Assembly (NCBI GenBank): GCA_964604705.1
Contig: CAZSAP010000012.1
Coordinates: forward strand, 1 to 64,000
Length of the DNA: 64,000 nucleotides
Source: JAAXVQ01 sp964604705
Lineage (GTDB): Bacteria; Oederibacteriota; JAAXVQ01
Reading direction: 5' to 3'
Within the stretch, counting starts at the first letter, position 1; each line of letters starts with the position of its first letter. The translations under genes were made by a program, and so were the position numbers. Positions 34,087 through 42,433 of the stretch are shown here, piece after piece. The notes under the pieces were generated by a model. It had not been told where the DNA came from and did no database searches. It saw only the letters and a list, made by a program, of their open reading frames with translations.

Positions 34087-34482
34087 CTATAAATACTTGG
34101 ACCCGCCTCGAGCTGCAGGCCGAGCTGCAGTCCCATGAATCACACGCTGCTCCTCTCGGGCCATAAAGAAGGCGTAGGCTGCGTATCCGCGGGCCTTGAT
34201 CTGGGCAATGCACGCCGCACGGTCCCAGTGGGCCAAACGCGCCCAGAGCCGCAACAGGGGATGATTGAAGGTGCGGCAATCGGATGCATGCAGGTGCTCT
34301 CGGCAATCGGCGCAGCTGGCCACCTGCTGCGTTTGGGTGCAGGTGCGCACCCGACACCAGGTCGCCGCGCGGTTCTTGCGGCAACCGGGACATCGCCCGT
34401 CACGGTATTTGGCACAGGCTCCGCAATATTGACCGCAGGCGGAAATAAGCTCGGGATTTGCAGTGATGGGGGCTCTCTGCAT
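34087..34482 (-). CDS. DUF3795-family Cys-rich protein
   Basis: The 131-residue protein has a Cys-rich N-half: CGQYCGAC (about 16-23), CPGCRKNRAATWCRVRTC (about 31-48), CADCREH, typical of DUF3795 proteins thought to bind zinc or another metal. The ATG at 34482 has AGGAG about 11 bases upstream. It lies 12 nt upstream of dinB and 56 nt downstream of lexA, so it is probably SOS-cotranscribed. No function is established. The C-terminus repeats RPAA twice, encoded by a nine-base tandem repeat. Confidence 0.75.
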   Translation of the reverse strand: MQRAPITANPELISACGQYCGACAKYRDGRCPGCRKNRAATWCRVRTCTQTQQVASCADCREHLHASDCRTFNHPLLRLWARLAHWDRAACIAQIKARGYAAYAFFMAREEQRVIHGTAARPAARGGSKYL

Positions 34483-34538
34483 GGGGGATTCAACTCCTGG
34501 AAAAAATAAACACGTTCCTGCCACTCAACGACGCTGGC

Positions 34539-35147
34539 CTATTTCCTAATGCGGCGGAGTATGCCGATCACCACACCCTGAATCTGAAGGTCCTCGGGTT
34601 TGACATAGATGGGTTGCATGCTGCTGTTGGCCGGTTGAAGGCGAATCTGTCCGGCTTCGCGATACAGGCGCTTGACCGTAGCTTCGTTGCCCACCAAGGC
34701 CACAACGATCTCGCCGTTCTCGGCATGCGTGCGCTTCTCGACAATAATGTTGTCCCCATCCAAAATATGATCCTCGATCATGGAATGCCCTTTCACGGTC
34801 AGGACAAAGGTTTCACCGCGTCCCAAAAGATCCGGGGGGAGCATGATGGTATCAGGTTGCTCCAAGGCTTCAATGGGCGACCCGGCTGCGACCAAACCCA
34901 GCATGGGTACTTCACACGATTGCGACACCGGCGCTCGCTTATGGCTGACCTCCACCTGACGGGCCCGCCCTTCCTCACGATGCAGCATGCCTTTCTCTTC
35001 CAAGGTTTTCAAATGCTTGTGTACGGTCGCAACCGACGAAAGCCCAAAGTGTTCGCCGATTTCACGCAAGGTGGGTGCATACCCTTGCTTGCGGATGTGC
35101 TCCTGCAAATAATCCAAAATATCTTTCTGCTTTTTTGTCAGTGCCAT
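34539..35147 (-). CDS. lexA: LexA repressor
   Basis: SOS repressor that self-cleaves when RecA filaments form. The 202-residue protein has an N-terminal winged HTH (TLREIGEHFGLSSVATVHKHL, about 26-46), the cleavage site A88-G89 in LVAAGSP, and the Ser/Lys dyad S122 (KGHSMIEDHI) and K159 (ATVKRL). Length matches LexA exactly from the ATG at 35147, which has GAGGAG seven bases upstream; the frame runs 18 codons further. Downstream DUF3795 and dinB are likely members of its regulon. Confidence 0.96.
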   Translation of the reverse strand: MALTKKQKDILDYLQEHIRKQGYAPTLREIGEHFGLSSVATVHKHLKTLEEKGMLHREEGRARQVEVSHKRAPVSQSCEVPMLGLVAAGSPIEALEQPDTIMLPPDLLGRGETFVLTVKGHSMIEDHILDGDNIIVEKRTHAENGEIVVALVGNEATVKRLYREAGQIRLQPANSSMQPIYVKPEDLQIQGVVIGILRRIRK

Positions 35148-35187
35148 GACCGTCTCCTCGCCGGGGGTGCGTATGGGGGTCATCCTA

Positions 35188-35568
35188 TCACCTTTGCGCA
35201 AACGTTAAAATAAAATCATTGCAATCGCGGAGAGAAAATTCTTCGGTCCCATAAAACGTGGAATGCAAGGCACTGACAATGTCAGCCGCTTTGGCCTGGA
35301 GGCGAGTATAAAGCGCTTGCACCCCTTCCAACTCAATGTGAAACGTCAAGGCCCCACCCTTGGGTTGGTGCTTGAACAACGGCAATTCCTCGCTTAAACT
35401 GCGACGGGTCTGGAACATAACCTCGACTTGATCGCATTTCATGAGGACCCAGTTCCAGGGTTGGCTCTGGGGTACGGTAATCACAGGCTCAAATCCCAAT
35501 ACAGTCTTGTAAAACTCCACTGTCCGCTCCATGTCATCCACCATAATGTTCGGCGTGCATTTTTTCAT
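35188..35568 (-). CDS. VOC/glyoxalase-family protein
   Basis: The 126-residue single-domain vicinal-oxygen-chelate protein has two beta-alpha-beta modules: MVDDMERTVEFYKTVLGFE (about 9-27) and LEGVQALYTRLQAK. The metal-ligand positions of true glyoxalase I are not all conserved, so it could be a binding or resistance-type VOC protein. AGGAGG lies seven bases before the ATG. It lies 40 nt upstream of lexA and may share its transcript. Confidence 0.75.
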   Translation of the reverse strand: MKKCTPNIMVDDMERTVEFYKTVLGFEPVITVPQSQPWNWVLMKCDQVEVMFQTRRSLSEELPLFKHQPKGGALTFHIELEGVQALYTRLQAKAADIVSALHSTFYGTEEFSLRDCNDFILTFAQR

Positions 35569-35616
35569 ACTAGCCTCCTAAGTGGAACGAATCCGCCCGG
35601 TCGTGGTCTTGCTGAC

Positions 35617-35628
35617 AACTCAAGAGTT
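35617..35628. promoter_or_regulatory. Perfect dyad upstream of the VOC-lexA-dinB genes (possible operator)
   Basis: AACTC-AA-GAGTT is a perfect palindrome 49 nt upstream of the VOC gene, itself flanked by a GGAACGAA/TTCGTTCC inverted pair (35583-35590 and 35627-35634). It could be a LexA-type operator, but LexA boxes differ between phyla and no second copy was found. Confidence 0.3.
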
Positions 35629-35678
35629 CGTTCCTGGGACCCAACAAAAACCAAAATCTACAAACATACAGGGTAAGT

Positions 35679-35701
35679 TGGAGGGGGGAGTCCCCCCTCC
35701 A
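35679..35701. repeat. GC-rich palindrome between the unknown gene at 35730 and the VOC gene
   Basis: TGGAGGGGGGA (35679-35689) and TCCCCCCTCCA (35691-35701) are perfect reverse complements around one base. No T-run on either side; possibly a transcript-end or roadblock element. Confidence 0.6.
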
Positions 35702-35729
35702 GGCGCGTAAACCACACCGCGCGCATGCC

Positions 35730-36230
35730 TTACTTACATGTGACCACGCTTTCCCGTTCTAAGTGTTCCTCCACGGATGTGGATTCGACGGCATCCGGGG
35801 TGTGGGATGACGGTGTATCCTGGACATGGTCACCGACGTACATGGGTTCCACCGGTTCACTCCTGCGGGCCGCCGATCCCGGACCTTTCCCGGACATCCT
35901 GCGCACCTGAAACACATGCTGGGGAATCTGCCACGAGTTCGCACGATCCAAGGCCCTGCGCTTGGACACCTCAAAACTCGGGGTTCCCTTCCCGGTTTCG
36001 CGGGATGCAACGGAAACGATCGGTATGGTTTCCGCACGATGCCTCCGCGTCCAACGGGATACCCGCTTCACCTGTGATGCACAAAACCGCACAAGTTTTT
36101 TCTCGGGGAGCACCAGACACTCGTCCAGCGTACGGTCGAGCTGTTCAACGACCAGCTTCGGATCCTTCCCTTTTTGGAAAATGACATTCAACAGCATGGT
36201 CATGATGGTTGCATCTGTCGTGACGAACAT
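35730..36230 (-). CDS. Protein of unknown function
   Basis: The 166-residue protein starts MFVTTDATIMTMLLNVIFQK, has a middle basic region (ASQVKRVSRWTRRHR) and an acidic/Ser-rich C-terminus. I recognise no domain. Support for being real is a strong GGAGGGA ribosome site seven bases before the ATG at 36230 and a continuous frame; the frame extends 13 codons upstream without a better site. Possibly transcribed from the consensus promoter at 36558-36586. Confidence 0.5.
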   Translation of the reverse strand: MFVTTDATIMTMLLNVIFQKGKDPKLVVEQLDRTLDECLVLPEKKLVRFCASQVKRVSRWTRRHRAETIPIVSVASRETGKGTPSFEVSKRRALDRANSWQIPQHVFQVRRMSGKGPGSAARRSEPVEPMYVGDHVQDTPSSHTPDAVESTSVEEHLERESVVTCK

Positions 36231-36303
36231 CGTTGCTCCCTCCTTTTCGTGTATTGAATTACCTTCCACGCGGTTATTCTAGCCTGCGTGAATTAAGGCC
36301 CGG

Positions 36304-36548
36304 TTAGCCGTCTGTGAAAATCGCATGAGCATCTCTGCCCGACCCGGCCTCTTCGTCCGGGGTTTTTTCGACCCCTGATTCGCTTTTGGGTTCAACGGAT
36401 TCGCACGGTTCAAGTGGCGAACAACTCAAAACCCGAGAACCAAAAAGCGAACAAAAAACGAAGATCGTGGTTAAAAAAAAGGCGGCGAACCTTTTTTTAC
36501 AAATTTGGATTACTGCTTTTTTCTTTCTCTGTCCATGCCCAGCTGCAT
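36304..36548 (-). CDS. Small secreted protein, readable only through a -1 shift (doubtful)
   Basis: A minus-strand frame ending at 36304 encodes a hydrophobic signal-like segment (FAAFFLTTIFVFCSLFGSRV) and a short Cys/Glu/Ser-rich mature part, but contains no ATG or GTG. The ATG at 36548 opens a different frame (MQLGMDRERKKQ, then TAA). Its codons AGA AAA AAG form A-AAA-AAG, the classic -1 slippery heptamer; a -1 slip there would join the two frames. A strong promoter lies just upstream. Alternatives are a sequencing error in the A6 run, a pseudogene, or a non-coding transcript. Confidence 0.35.
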
Positions 36549-36557
36549 GATGGTGCA

Positions 36558-36586
36558 ACTATATCTTCAAACGACCACTTTGTCAA
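36558..36586 (-). promoter_or_regulatory. Near-consensus sigma-70 promoter
   Basis: On the minus strand TTGACA (36581-36586), a 17-bp spacer and TATAGT (36558-36563). Predicted start of transcription is only a few bases before the ATG at 36548. It could serve the small secreted frame and the unknown gene at 35730-36230. Confidence 0.8.
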
Positions 36587-36615
36587 GAAATAGTTTCGCT
36601 TTTTTTTCGCCTGCG

Positions 36616-38055
36616 TCAACCACCCACGGTAATCTCAGGAATCCGCAAAGTTGGTTGCGCATCGGCCACCGGCACTCCCTGTCCGTCTTTTCCACACGTA
36701 CCCAAACCGCGCCCCAAGTCCGAAGCCACACGGTCAATGGTCTTTAATACCTCAGAAGCGTTTCCAATCAAGGTCGTACCCAAAACGGGTTCGCCGATGC
36801 TGCCGTTCTCAATGAGATAGGCTTCGTTTATCTCGAACACAAAATCACCGTTCACCGTGTTGACCTGTCCGCCCCCCATACGCACCACATACAAACCTTT
36901 GGCCACAGAACGAATGACGGCCTGCGGATCATCTTCCCCGGGCAGGATCATGGTGTTGGTCATGCGTGGAATAGGGCGGTAGGCGTACGATTGCCGTCGC
37001 CCGTTCCCCGTAGGTGCGGCGCCCCCGCGCAGTGCGGTAATCCGATCGTGCATGAACCCGCGCAAGACGCCGTGCTCCACCAACAAGGTACGCTGTGCCG
37101 GCGTGCCTTCGTCATCAAACGCAAACGAACCTCGCCATCCCGTACGCGTGGCATCGTCGGCCACACTGATGAGCGGACTGGCAACGGTCTGACCCACAAG
37201 GGGACCAAAAGGCGACAAACCGCGCTGCGCCAAGTCCGCTTCCAAGGCGTGCCCGATGGCTTCATGGATCATGGTCCCGCCGGCTTCGGCCGCCAAGACC
37301 ACGCACCCGCGACCGGCCGGTGCGGAACGGGCTGTAAGCAGGCGCTCGGCGCGGGCTCCGGCCAAACGTCCGGTCTCCACGGCTGCGTGTTCGTGAAAAT
37401 ATTCCCAGCCTTGCGCACCGCCGGCCGACTCAAATCCGGTTTGATACCCCTGCTCGCTTTGCGCCACCGCATTCACCCAAAGGACCACATGCGTGCGCGC
37501 ATCCTCACACCACTGCCCGTCCGAGCGCGCAATGCCCACATGCTGCTCGGTACCGCCCAAAAACGCAGTGACTTGTCGAATGTGCGCACCGGCTCCCCGC
37601 GCGGCGGTCTCGGCAGACTGAGCGGTGCGAATGCGTTCCTCCCAGGCAATGCCACTGGGAGGCTGGAGGCCCTCGCGTCCCGGGGCCAAGCGTTCGCGGC
37701 GCTCCATCACAGCCTTCCCCGAACCGGCTCCCACGGCCCGCACCAAATCGTGTGCGGCCGATTGAAGTCCTTCGGGAGTCATGTCGTTGGTACAGGCAAA
37801 AAATGTTTGATCCCCGCGAACCAAGCGCAACCCGGCGCCAAACTCACCGCCTTGCGTGAGCTGATCCAATTGGCCGTTCTCTATTTTTATGCGACCGCTG
37901 AGTGTGTCCTCCAAGAACACATCGGCAAAATCACAGCCCGCGCGGTTCAATACCTCGATCGCGGCAAAGGCCATGGTTTGCCAAGCTTGGGTACTTGTTG
38001 ATTGTGCTTTATTCGAGTTCGACACACGAGCTCCTTGGTGTACATGCGTAGCCAT
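36616..38055 (-). CDS. TldD-like zinc metalloprotease
   Basis: TldD/PmbA (TldE) proteases process modified peptides and degrade small proteins. The 479-residue protein has the TldD active-site helix HEAIGHALEADL (about 262-273), MTNTMILPGEDDP, YVVRMGGGQVNTVNGDFVFE and the C-terminal GIGLG-like TCGKDGQGVPV. The HExxxH motif marks the catalytic TldD subunit; the TldE partner is not in the window. The first 25 residues are low-complexity and may not be part of the fold. It lies next to the biosynthetic cluster, separated by a REPIN-like element, so a direct role there is uncertain. Confidence 0.92.
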   Translation of the reverse strand: MATHVHQGARVSNSNKAQSTSTQAWQTMAFAAIEVLNRAGCDFADVFLEDTLSGRIKIENGQLDQLTQGGEFGAGLRLVRGDQTFFACTNDMTPEGLQSAAHDLVRAVGAGSGKAVMERRERLAPGREGLQPPSGIAWEERIRTAQSAETAARGAGAHIRQVTAFLGGTEQHVGIARSDGQWCEDARTHVVLWVNAVAQSEQGYQTGFESAGGAQGWEYFHEHAAVETGRLAGARAERLLTARSAPAGRGCVVLAAEAGGTMIHEAIGHALEADLAQRGLSPFGPLVGQTVASPLISVADDATRTGWRGSFAFDDEGTPAQRTLLVEHGVLRGFMHDRITALRGGAAPTGNGRRQSYAYRPIPRMTNTMILPGEDDPQAVIRSVAKGLYVVRMGGGQVNTVNGDFVFEINEAYLIENGSIGEPVLGTTLIGNASEVLKTIDRVASDLGRGLGTCGKDGQGVPVADAQPTLRIPEITVGG

Positions 38056-38066
38056 GATGGTGGTTT

Positions 38067-38142
38067 CTGTAGGGGTGCAATTTATTGCGCCCCTGTTATG
38101 GATAAAACAACGTCTCGGGCGTGATAAATCACGCCCCTACAG
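38067..38142. repeat. REPIN-like pair of inverted hairpins
   Basis: CTGTAGGGG (38067-38075) is the reverse complement of CCCCTACAG (38134-38142). Inside, GGGGTGCAAT/ATTGCGCCCC (38072-38093) and GGGCGTGAT/ATCACGCCC (38117-38136) each form a hairpin. Two similar palindromic units in inverted order match the REPIN/REP architecture. It lies between TldD and the first ketosynthase. Confidence 0.75.
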
Positions 38143-38158
38143 GATTACGCCGGCATTC

Positions 38159-39346
38159 CTAACTGCGCCCGAAAATAATGCTCGAGTTGTTACCGCCAAA
38201 GCCAAACGAATTGTTCATCACCGCATCCACCCGCAAGCGCAACGCGGCTTGGAGTGGAACAAACGTCAAGGCCGGGTCCGGTACTGTGCACCCGGTGTTC
38301 GGAGGCAGGCACTCCTGCAAAAGCGCAAGCACACAAAGCACCGATTCAATGGCTCCGGCCGCGCCCAGCGTATGCCCCAGCGCCCCTTTGACTGAAGAAA
38401 TCGGCGGCACCGCGTCTCCAAAAATGCGGGCCAAGGCTTTGCCCTCAGCTGCGTCGTTGTCGGGCGTGCCTGTGCCATGGGCATTCACATACCCAATCGC
38501 ATCCGGCGTTAGATCGGCCTGGTGCAGGGCTTGGCGCATGGCCGCCTCTGCTCCCAACCCGTCCGGATGCGGCGCTGTGGCATGGTACGCATCGCACGTA
38601 TTCCCCGCACCCAAGACCCGCGCCAAAATCGCGGCCCCGCGCAAGCGTGCGTGGGACTCCGACTCCACCACCACGGCTCCCGCGCCTTCGCCGAGCGAAA
38701 TGCCTTTGCGCTGAGCGTCAAACGGCTTGGAGCCAAGGGGATCGGCGATCAGCAACGAGTGAAACCCATTCACGGTCATGGCCGAGAGTGAGTCCGCACC
38801 CACAGCCAAGCAGACCGAAGCCTCGCCCTGCTCGACCAACTCCGCGGCCATGCTCACGGCATTGACACCCGACGAGCAGGCCGTGGAAAGGGTCGTGTTA
38901 AATCCCTGAATCTGCAACACATGCGCCAAGGTCTTGGACACAGAGCCGCCCAAGTGCCGACGCACCATGGCCATCTTCGGTTTCTTGCCTGCCCAGAGCT
39001 GACGGAAATATTCTTCGGTGGAAAGCATGCCCGCCACCGTGGTGCCTGCGATCAAGCCCCAGTCCGTACCGCCACGGGCAGCATGTTCGGCTGTAAGGCC
39101 GGCCTGCGCCAAAGCTTCGTGCGCCGCAGCTAAACCGAGTCGTTCGGTCCGGGATTCGGTCGCACCCGGCACTTCGTCCAAGGTACCTGTGACTTCACCC
39201 ACCGGGATCTCGCCGTAACGCGGTGATTCAAACAATGTCAGGCGTTTCAATCCCACCTGCCCAGCCACCAAGGCCTCAAATGTGGCCTGCGCTGTGCGAC
39301 CCAGACTGGTGATGGCACCGACGCCGGTAATGACTGCCTTAGGCAT
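38159..39346 (-). CDS. Beta-ketoacyl-ACP synthase (KS-1, FabF type)
   Basis: Condensing enzyme for acyl-chain elongation. The 395-residue thiolase-fold protein has the full Cys-His-His triad: C157 (STACSSG), H290 (NAHGTGTPDND) and H325 (GALGHTLGAAG), plus NNSFGFGGNN near the end. It overlaps the ACP-1 gene by eight bases. Together with the neighbouring dehydratase, thioesterase and second KS it resembles the aryl polyene (APE) condensing set. Exact chain role is unknown. Confidence 0.93.
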   Translation of the reverse strand: MPKAVITGVGAITSLGRTAQATFEALVAGQVGLKRLTLFESPRYGEIPVGEVTGTLDEVPGATESRTERLGLAAAHEALAQAGLTAEHAARGGTDWGLIAGTTVAGMLSTEEYFRQLWAGKKPKMAMVRRHLGGSVSKTLAHVLQIQGFNTTLSTACSSGVNAVSMAAELVEQGEASVCLAVGADSLSAMTVNGFHSLLIADPLGSKPFDAQRKGISLGEGAGAVVVESESHARLRGAAILARVLGAGNTCDAYHATAPHPDGLGAEAAMRQALHQADLTPDAIGYVNAHGTGTPDNDAAEGKALARIFGDAVPPISSVKGALGHTLGAAGAIESVLCVLALLQECLPPNTGCTVPDPALTFVPLQAALRLRVDAVMNNSFGFGGNNSSIIFGRS

Positions 39347-39602
39347 GCGCCCCCCGCTGTTGCGTGATGAATTCCGCCAGGGTCTTGACCGATTGGAACA
39401 CCTTGCGCCCCACGGTAATGTCCGTGAGCTTGATGCCGTAATCCCGCTCCAACATCACCGCGAGTTCCAACGCATCGATCGAGTCCAACCCCAAACCCAC
39501 GCCAAAAAGCGGAGCCTCCGGATCAATCTGAGCGGGGGTCAAATGCTCCAAACGAAATGTGGTAATGATTTTGCCTTTCAATTCTTCGATCAATTCAGTC
39601 AT
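39339..39602 (-). CDS. Acyl carrier protein ACP-1
   Basis: An 87-residue ACP with the phosphopantetheine-attachment Ser in GLDSIDALEL (about 39-48) and acidic helices. It lies directly upstream of KS-1 (8-bp overlap), suggesting it is the dedicated carrier of this cluster. An AAGGAG-type ribosome site precedes the ATG. ACP-2 at 46139 is a separate sequence. Confidence 0.92.
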   Translation of the reverse strand: MTELIEELKGKIITTFRLEHLTPAQIDPEAPLFGVGLGLDSIDALELAVMLERDYGIKLTDITVGRKVFQSVKTLAEFITQQRGAHA

Positions 39603-39690
39603 GGTTCAACTCCTTGAAATAAAACTTCCGCGCAAACACGCGTATTGTTTAAGTTACAGTTCTTTAAATGCTGGGAGCGCGTTTTGTCTT

Positions 39691-40296
39691 TTAAAGTATA
39701 AACGTATTGTACACTGCGCCGGGCGCAAGTTCTCCCGAAATGGTCTGGACATCCCAGGTGCACTCCCCGGGATCCAGGCTCACCAAAAACGCCCATCCTT
39801 CCACCTTGGGAGCCAAACCCAAAAACCGCGCCCCTTCGGCCAACACCGCATCGGCCTGCACAATCAAACAGCACGGCACACGCTTGCTCTGCAGCCAGGC
39901 CCACGCCAAGCCAAACGCATCGCCCACCCCGGCCTCGTGCAAGAAAACCATGTTCGGTCCATGGATCTTGTGCCGAATCGCCACCTCGGCCAACCCGGCC
40001 GAAGGCAAGGTATAGGGAAACAACTGGGGGCTGGCCAATTCCGGAGTCGCAACGGCCGAACGATAAAAGGCCAGATCCGGCTCCACACATCCGTGGGCCG
40101 TGGACAAGATCAATCCCATTTCTGAGTTTGGCGTCTCAGACGCCAGGACCTGTTCGGCTACCACACTAATTATTTTGGAGAGCGGGTCCAAGCGCGGGTA
40201 CCGGTCAAAGGGACGCACACAGACTTGACTCCAAACCGGCAACTCGCCTTCCGGCGAGATCCAGCGCACGGCATTTAAAATCGTGACCGATTTCAT
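39691..40296 (-). CDS. Ketosynthase-like protein lacking the catalytic Cys (chain-length-factor-like)
   Basis: The 201-residue protein resembles only the N-terminal half of a ketosynthase (Ketoacyl-synt_2-type proteins seen in APE clusters). The segment where a KS has its active-site Cys reads MVFLHEAGVGDAFGLAWAWL, with no Cys at the nucleophilic elbow, and no His motifs follow. It is therefore likely a non-catalytic partner of KS-1 or KS-2, comparable to chain length factors; this is inference. It overlaps KS-2 by four bases. Confidence 0.7.
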   Translation of the reverse strand: MKSVTILNAVRWISPEGELPVWSQVCVRPFDRYPRLDPLSKIISVVAEQVLASETPNSEMGLILSTAHGCVEPDLAFYRSAVATPELASPQLFPYTLPSAGLAEVAIRHKIHGPNMVFLHEAGVGDAFGLAWAWLQSKRVPCCLIVQADAVLAEGARFLGLAPKVEGWAFLVSLDPGECTWDVQTISGELAPGAVYNTFIL

Positions 40297-41435
40297 GCGG
40301 CACCTTCCAAAACCAAAACCGCATTAAATCCGCCAAACCCGGCAGACAAGGAAAGGGCCACGCCCCCGGCAGGCAAAGGACGCGGGGTCTGAATGATCAG
40401 ATCCAACGCCTCTTCCACCCCCGCGTGTTTCAACCCCGTCGTGGGCGGGGCCGAACGTCGAGATAACACTTCGAGGGTCAAGGCGGCTTCCACGACACCG
40501 GCCGCGCCCACCGTGTGTCCAGTGGTTCCTTTCAGGGTAGAAAGCGGAGGACCCGGAAGGCCAAAAACTTTGGCCATGGCCTTGGCTTCCATGGCGTCGT
40601 TGTACGCGGTTCCAGTGCCATGCGCATTCACGTAGATCACATCCCCGGGGGCACACGCGGCATGCTGCAACGCACGTTCACATGCCTGGGCCAGCCCGAC
40701 ACCTTCACGATTGGGCGCAGTCAAGTGGGTGGCGTCATTGGCCAATCCCCAACCACGCACGCGGCCTCGCATCACCGTGGGGCGATCCGCAGTCAAGATC
40801 ATCACCGCTGCCGCCTCACCCAGGGTCAAGCCCTGACGATCACGATCAAAAGGACGGCATGGTTCAAGATCCAATGACTTTAAACTCGAGAATCCCGTAA
40901 GAATAAAATCCGAAAGCACATCGATGCCGATCACCACGGCCGTGGAACATACCCCCGCCTGCAGCTGTTCACCGGCATACGCAATCGCGGCCGAGCCCGA
41001 AGCGCACGCCAGAGAAACCATTTGTACCGGACCGTCCAAACCAAACTGTGTTTTCCACTCTTTCCAAAACGCCTTGCTTGCAGGGGACGTCGTGACCGCC
41101 CCATCCCGGACAAACGCTTCCAAGGACGTTGTATCTTCTTTGGTGGTGGCCACCACCACCAAAGCCTCGCGCAAAGCCTCGCGGGAGACGCCGCCCTGAC
41201 GCGCTTGCTCCAAAGCCTCCTGCATGGCCGGCGCGAGTAGGGCGCTTACAAGATCCTTGCCACCGTCCATGGCGCCTGCGACTTCCCCCGCCCAGGCGGT
41301 TTGGTAGCGTGTGGCGTCAAAACGCGCCATGCGCTTGAGTCCGCTCGCACCCGAAGACCAGGCGGAAAAAAGCGTCTCAACACCCTGGCCCACGCAACTG
41401 TTCACCCCACACCCGGCTACCCAACATCCGTTCAT
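40293..41435 (-). CDS. Beta-ketoacyl-ACP synthase (KS-2)
   Basis: The 380-residue KS has C144 (SLACASGSAA), H272 (NAHGTGTAYND) and H307 (GTTGHTVGAAG), an intact triad. Its N-terminal third is more diverged than in KS-1. The ATG at 41435 overlaps the stop of the thioesterase gene (ATGA), with GGGAG upstream; an earlier in-frame TTG is less likely. Translational coupling with the KS-like gene downstream suggests they form a heterodimer. Confidence 0.91.
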   Translation of the reverse strand: MNGCWVAGCGVNSCVGQGVETLFSAWSSGASGLKRMARFDATRYQTAWAGEVAGAMDGGKDLVSALLAPAMQEALEQARQGGVSREALREALVVVATTKEDTTSLEAFVRDGAVTTSPASKAFWKEWKTQFGLDGPVQMVSLACASGSAAIAYAGEQLQAGVCSTAVVIGIDVLSDFILTGFSSLKSLDLEPCRPFDRDRQGLTLGEAAAVMILTADRPTVMRGRVRGWGLANDATHLTAPNREGVGLAQACERALQHAACAPGDVIYVNAHGTGTAYNDAMEAKAMAKVFGLPGPPLSTLKGTTGHTVGAAGVVEAALTLEVLSRRSAPPTTGLKHAGVEEALDLIIQTPRPLPAGGVALSLSAGFGGFNAVLVLEGAA

Positions 41436-41878
41436 TGCGACTCCCAACGTGCATACAATTGTTGAATAAGCGGGGGGCGTGTGAGCAGAAGCTCCCCTTG
41501 GAGGGTGGTCAACACTTGGAGGGTACGCCCTTCGGCCAGAAGCGTCGTGTCGCCGCTGCGCTTAACCTCGTACAAAATCTCTATCTTCGCAGCTTCGGTC
41601 CAGATAAAGTGTGCGGTCACTTCCAACTCATCGCCAAAACGCGCCGAGGCATGATACACCAGCTGGGCTTCGACCACGGGTGCGACAAACCCGGCCGCAT
41701 GCATGTGCTGGTAAGAAAGCCCGTAGGCCTTGCCAAACCCATCCCGCGCTTCTTCAAAATAGTGAAGGTAATTGCCGTGCCAAACGATGGCCAACGCATC
41801 CACTTCCGAGAAGCGGACGGATACGCGGGCCGTAAACGATAATTTTTTATGCGGGGTAGGATCAAAGCGACGGCGCAC
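41432..41878 (-). CDS. Hot-dog-fold acyl thioesterase (4HBT type)
   Basis: The 148-residue protein has the 4HBT pattern: ARVSVRFSEVDALAIVWHGNYLHYFEEARDGFG, where the Asp/His and Glu of the hot-dog active site (D-x-x-x-VWHGNY and E in FEEARDGF) are visible. Such enzymes hydrolyse acyl-CoA or acyl-ACP. The GTG at 41878 lies two bases after the dehydratase stop and is preferred; the frame runs 18 codons further into the dehydratase gene. APE clusters carry a comparable thioesterase. Confidence 0.85.
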   Translation of the reverse strand: MRRRFDPTPHKKLSFTARVSVRFSEVDALAIVWHGNYLHYFEEARDGFGKAYGLSYQHMHAAGFVAPVVEAQLVYHASARFGDELEVTAHFIWTEAAKIEILYEVKRSGDTTLLAEGRTLQVLTTLQGELLLTRPPLIQQLYARWESQ

Positions 41879-41879
41879 G

Positions 41880-42284
41880 TTAGGCAGGTTCCTTCTCAAA
41901 AAGCGTAATCGTACCCGAGGCCACAGGCGCATCGTTGTGCATCACCGTCGCATCAAACAGAAAGAACGGACGCAGGTTTTTGTTTTCTTGGACGCGTACG
42001 GTCCAGACACCCCCGCGCGGCAGTTCCGCAGGAAGATTAAAATCCCGTACCGCCACCAAAAAGCCCTCGGTCAAGCGCTCGCCCCGCGTGGTCTTATGGT
42101 AGCCCTGGTAGGTGGCCACGCTCTGCGCCGCCGCCTCGATCAACAACAAGGTCGATCCATCGGCTTCGGGCCAGGTGACACGGGTGCACAATCCGCCGGG
42201 AAAAAGCTCCAGCACGTCCTCAATCAGCAAAGCCGGCGGCTGATGCGGCAAAAGTTGTGAAACGGGAAGATCGATTACGGACAT
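41880..42284 (-). CDS. 3-hydroxyacyl-ACP dehydratase (ApeP/FabZ-like hot-dog)
   Basis: The 134-residue hot-dog protein has LLPHQPPALLIEDVLE (about 11-26), matching the active-site His of FabA/FabZ-type dehydratases (H14), and IEAAAQSVATYQGYH (the central helix). Divergence from FabZ and context point to the ApeP-like subfamily that makes repeated trans double bonds in aryl polyenes. It is first in a dehydratase-thioesterase-KS-2-KS-like run and starts 150 nt downstream of the 42434-42639 inverted repeat. Confidence 0.82.
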   Translation of the reverse strand: MSVIDLPVSQLLPHQPPALLIEDVLELFPGGLCTRVTWPEADGSTLLLIEAAAQSVATYQGYHKTTRGERLTEGFLVAVRDFNLPAELPRGGVWTVRVQENKNLRPFFLFDATVMHNDAPVASGTITLFEKEPA

Positions 42285-42433
42285 ACCCGCATACCTCTTC
42301 GTTTAAATAAAGTCGAGCGCAAATTATACCGCGAACCGCACAATTCCGGCGAGGTTTTTTCACCCTTCTTAAATGAGCAAACAGCCATGCCGGACGATAC
42401 TAGCACGTTCCTTAGACGTCGTTAACGATTCAG

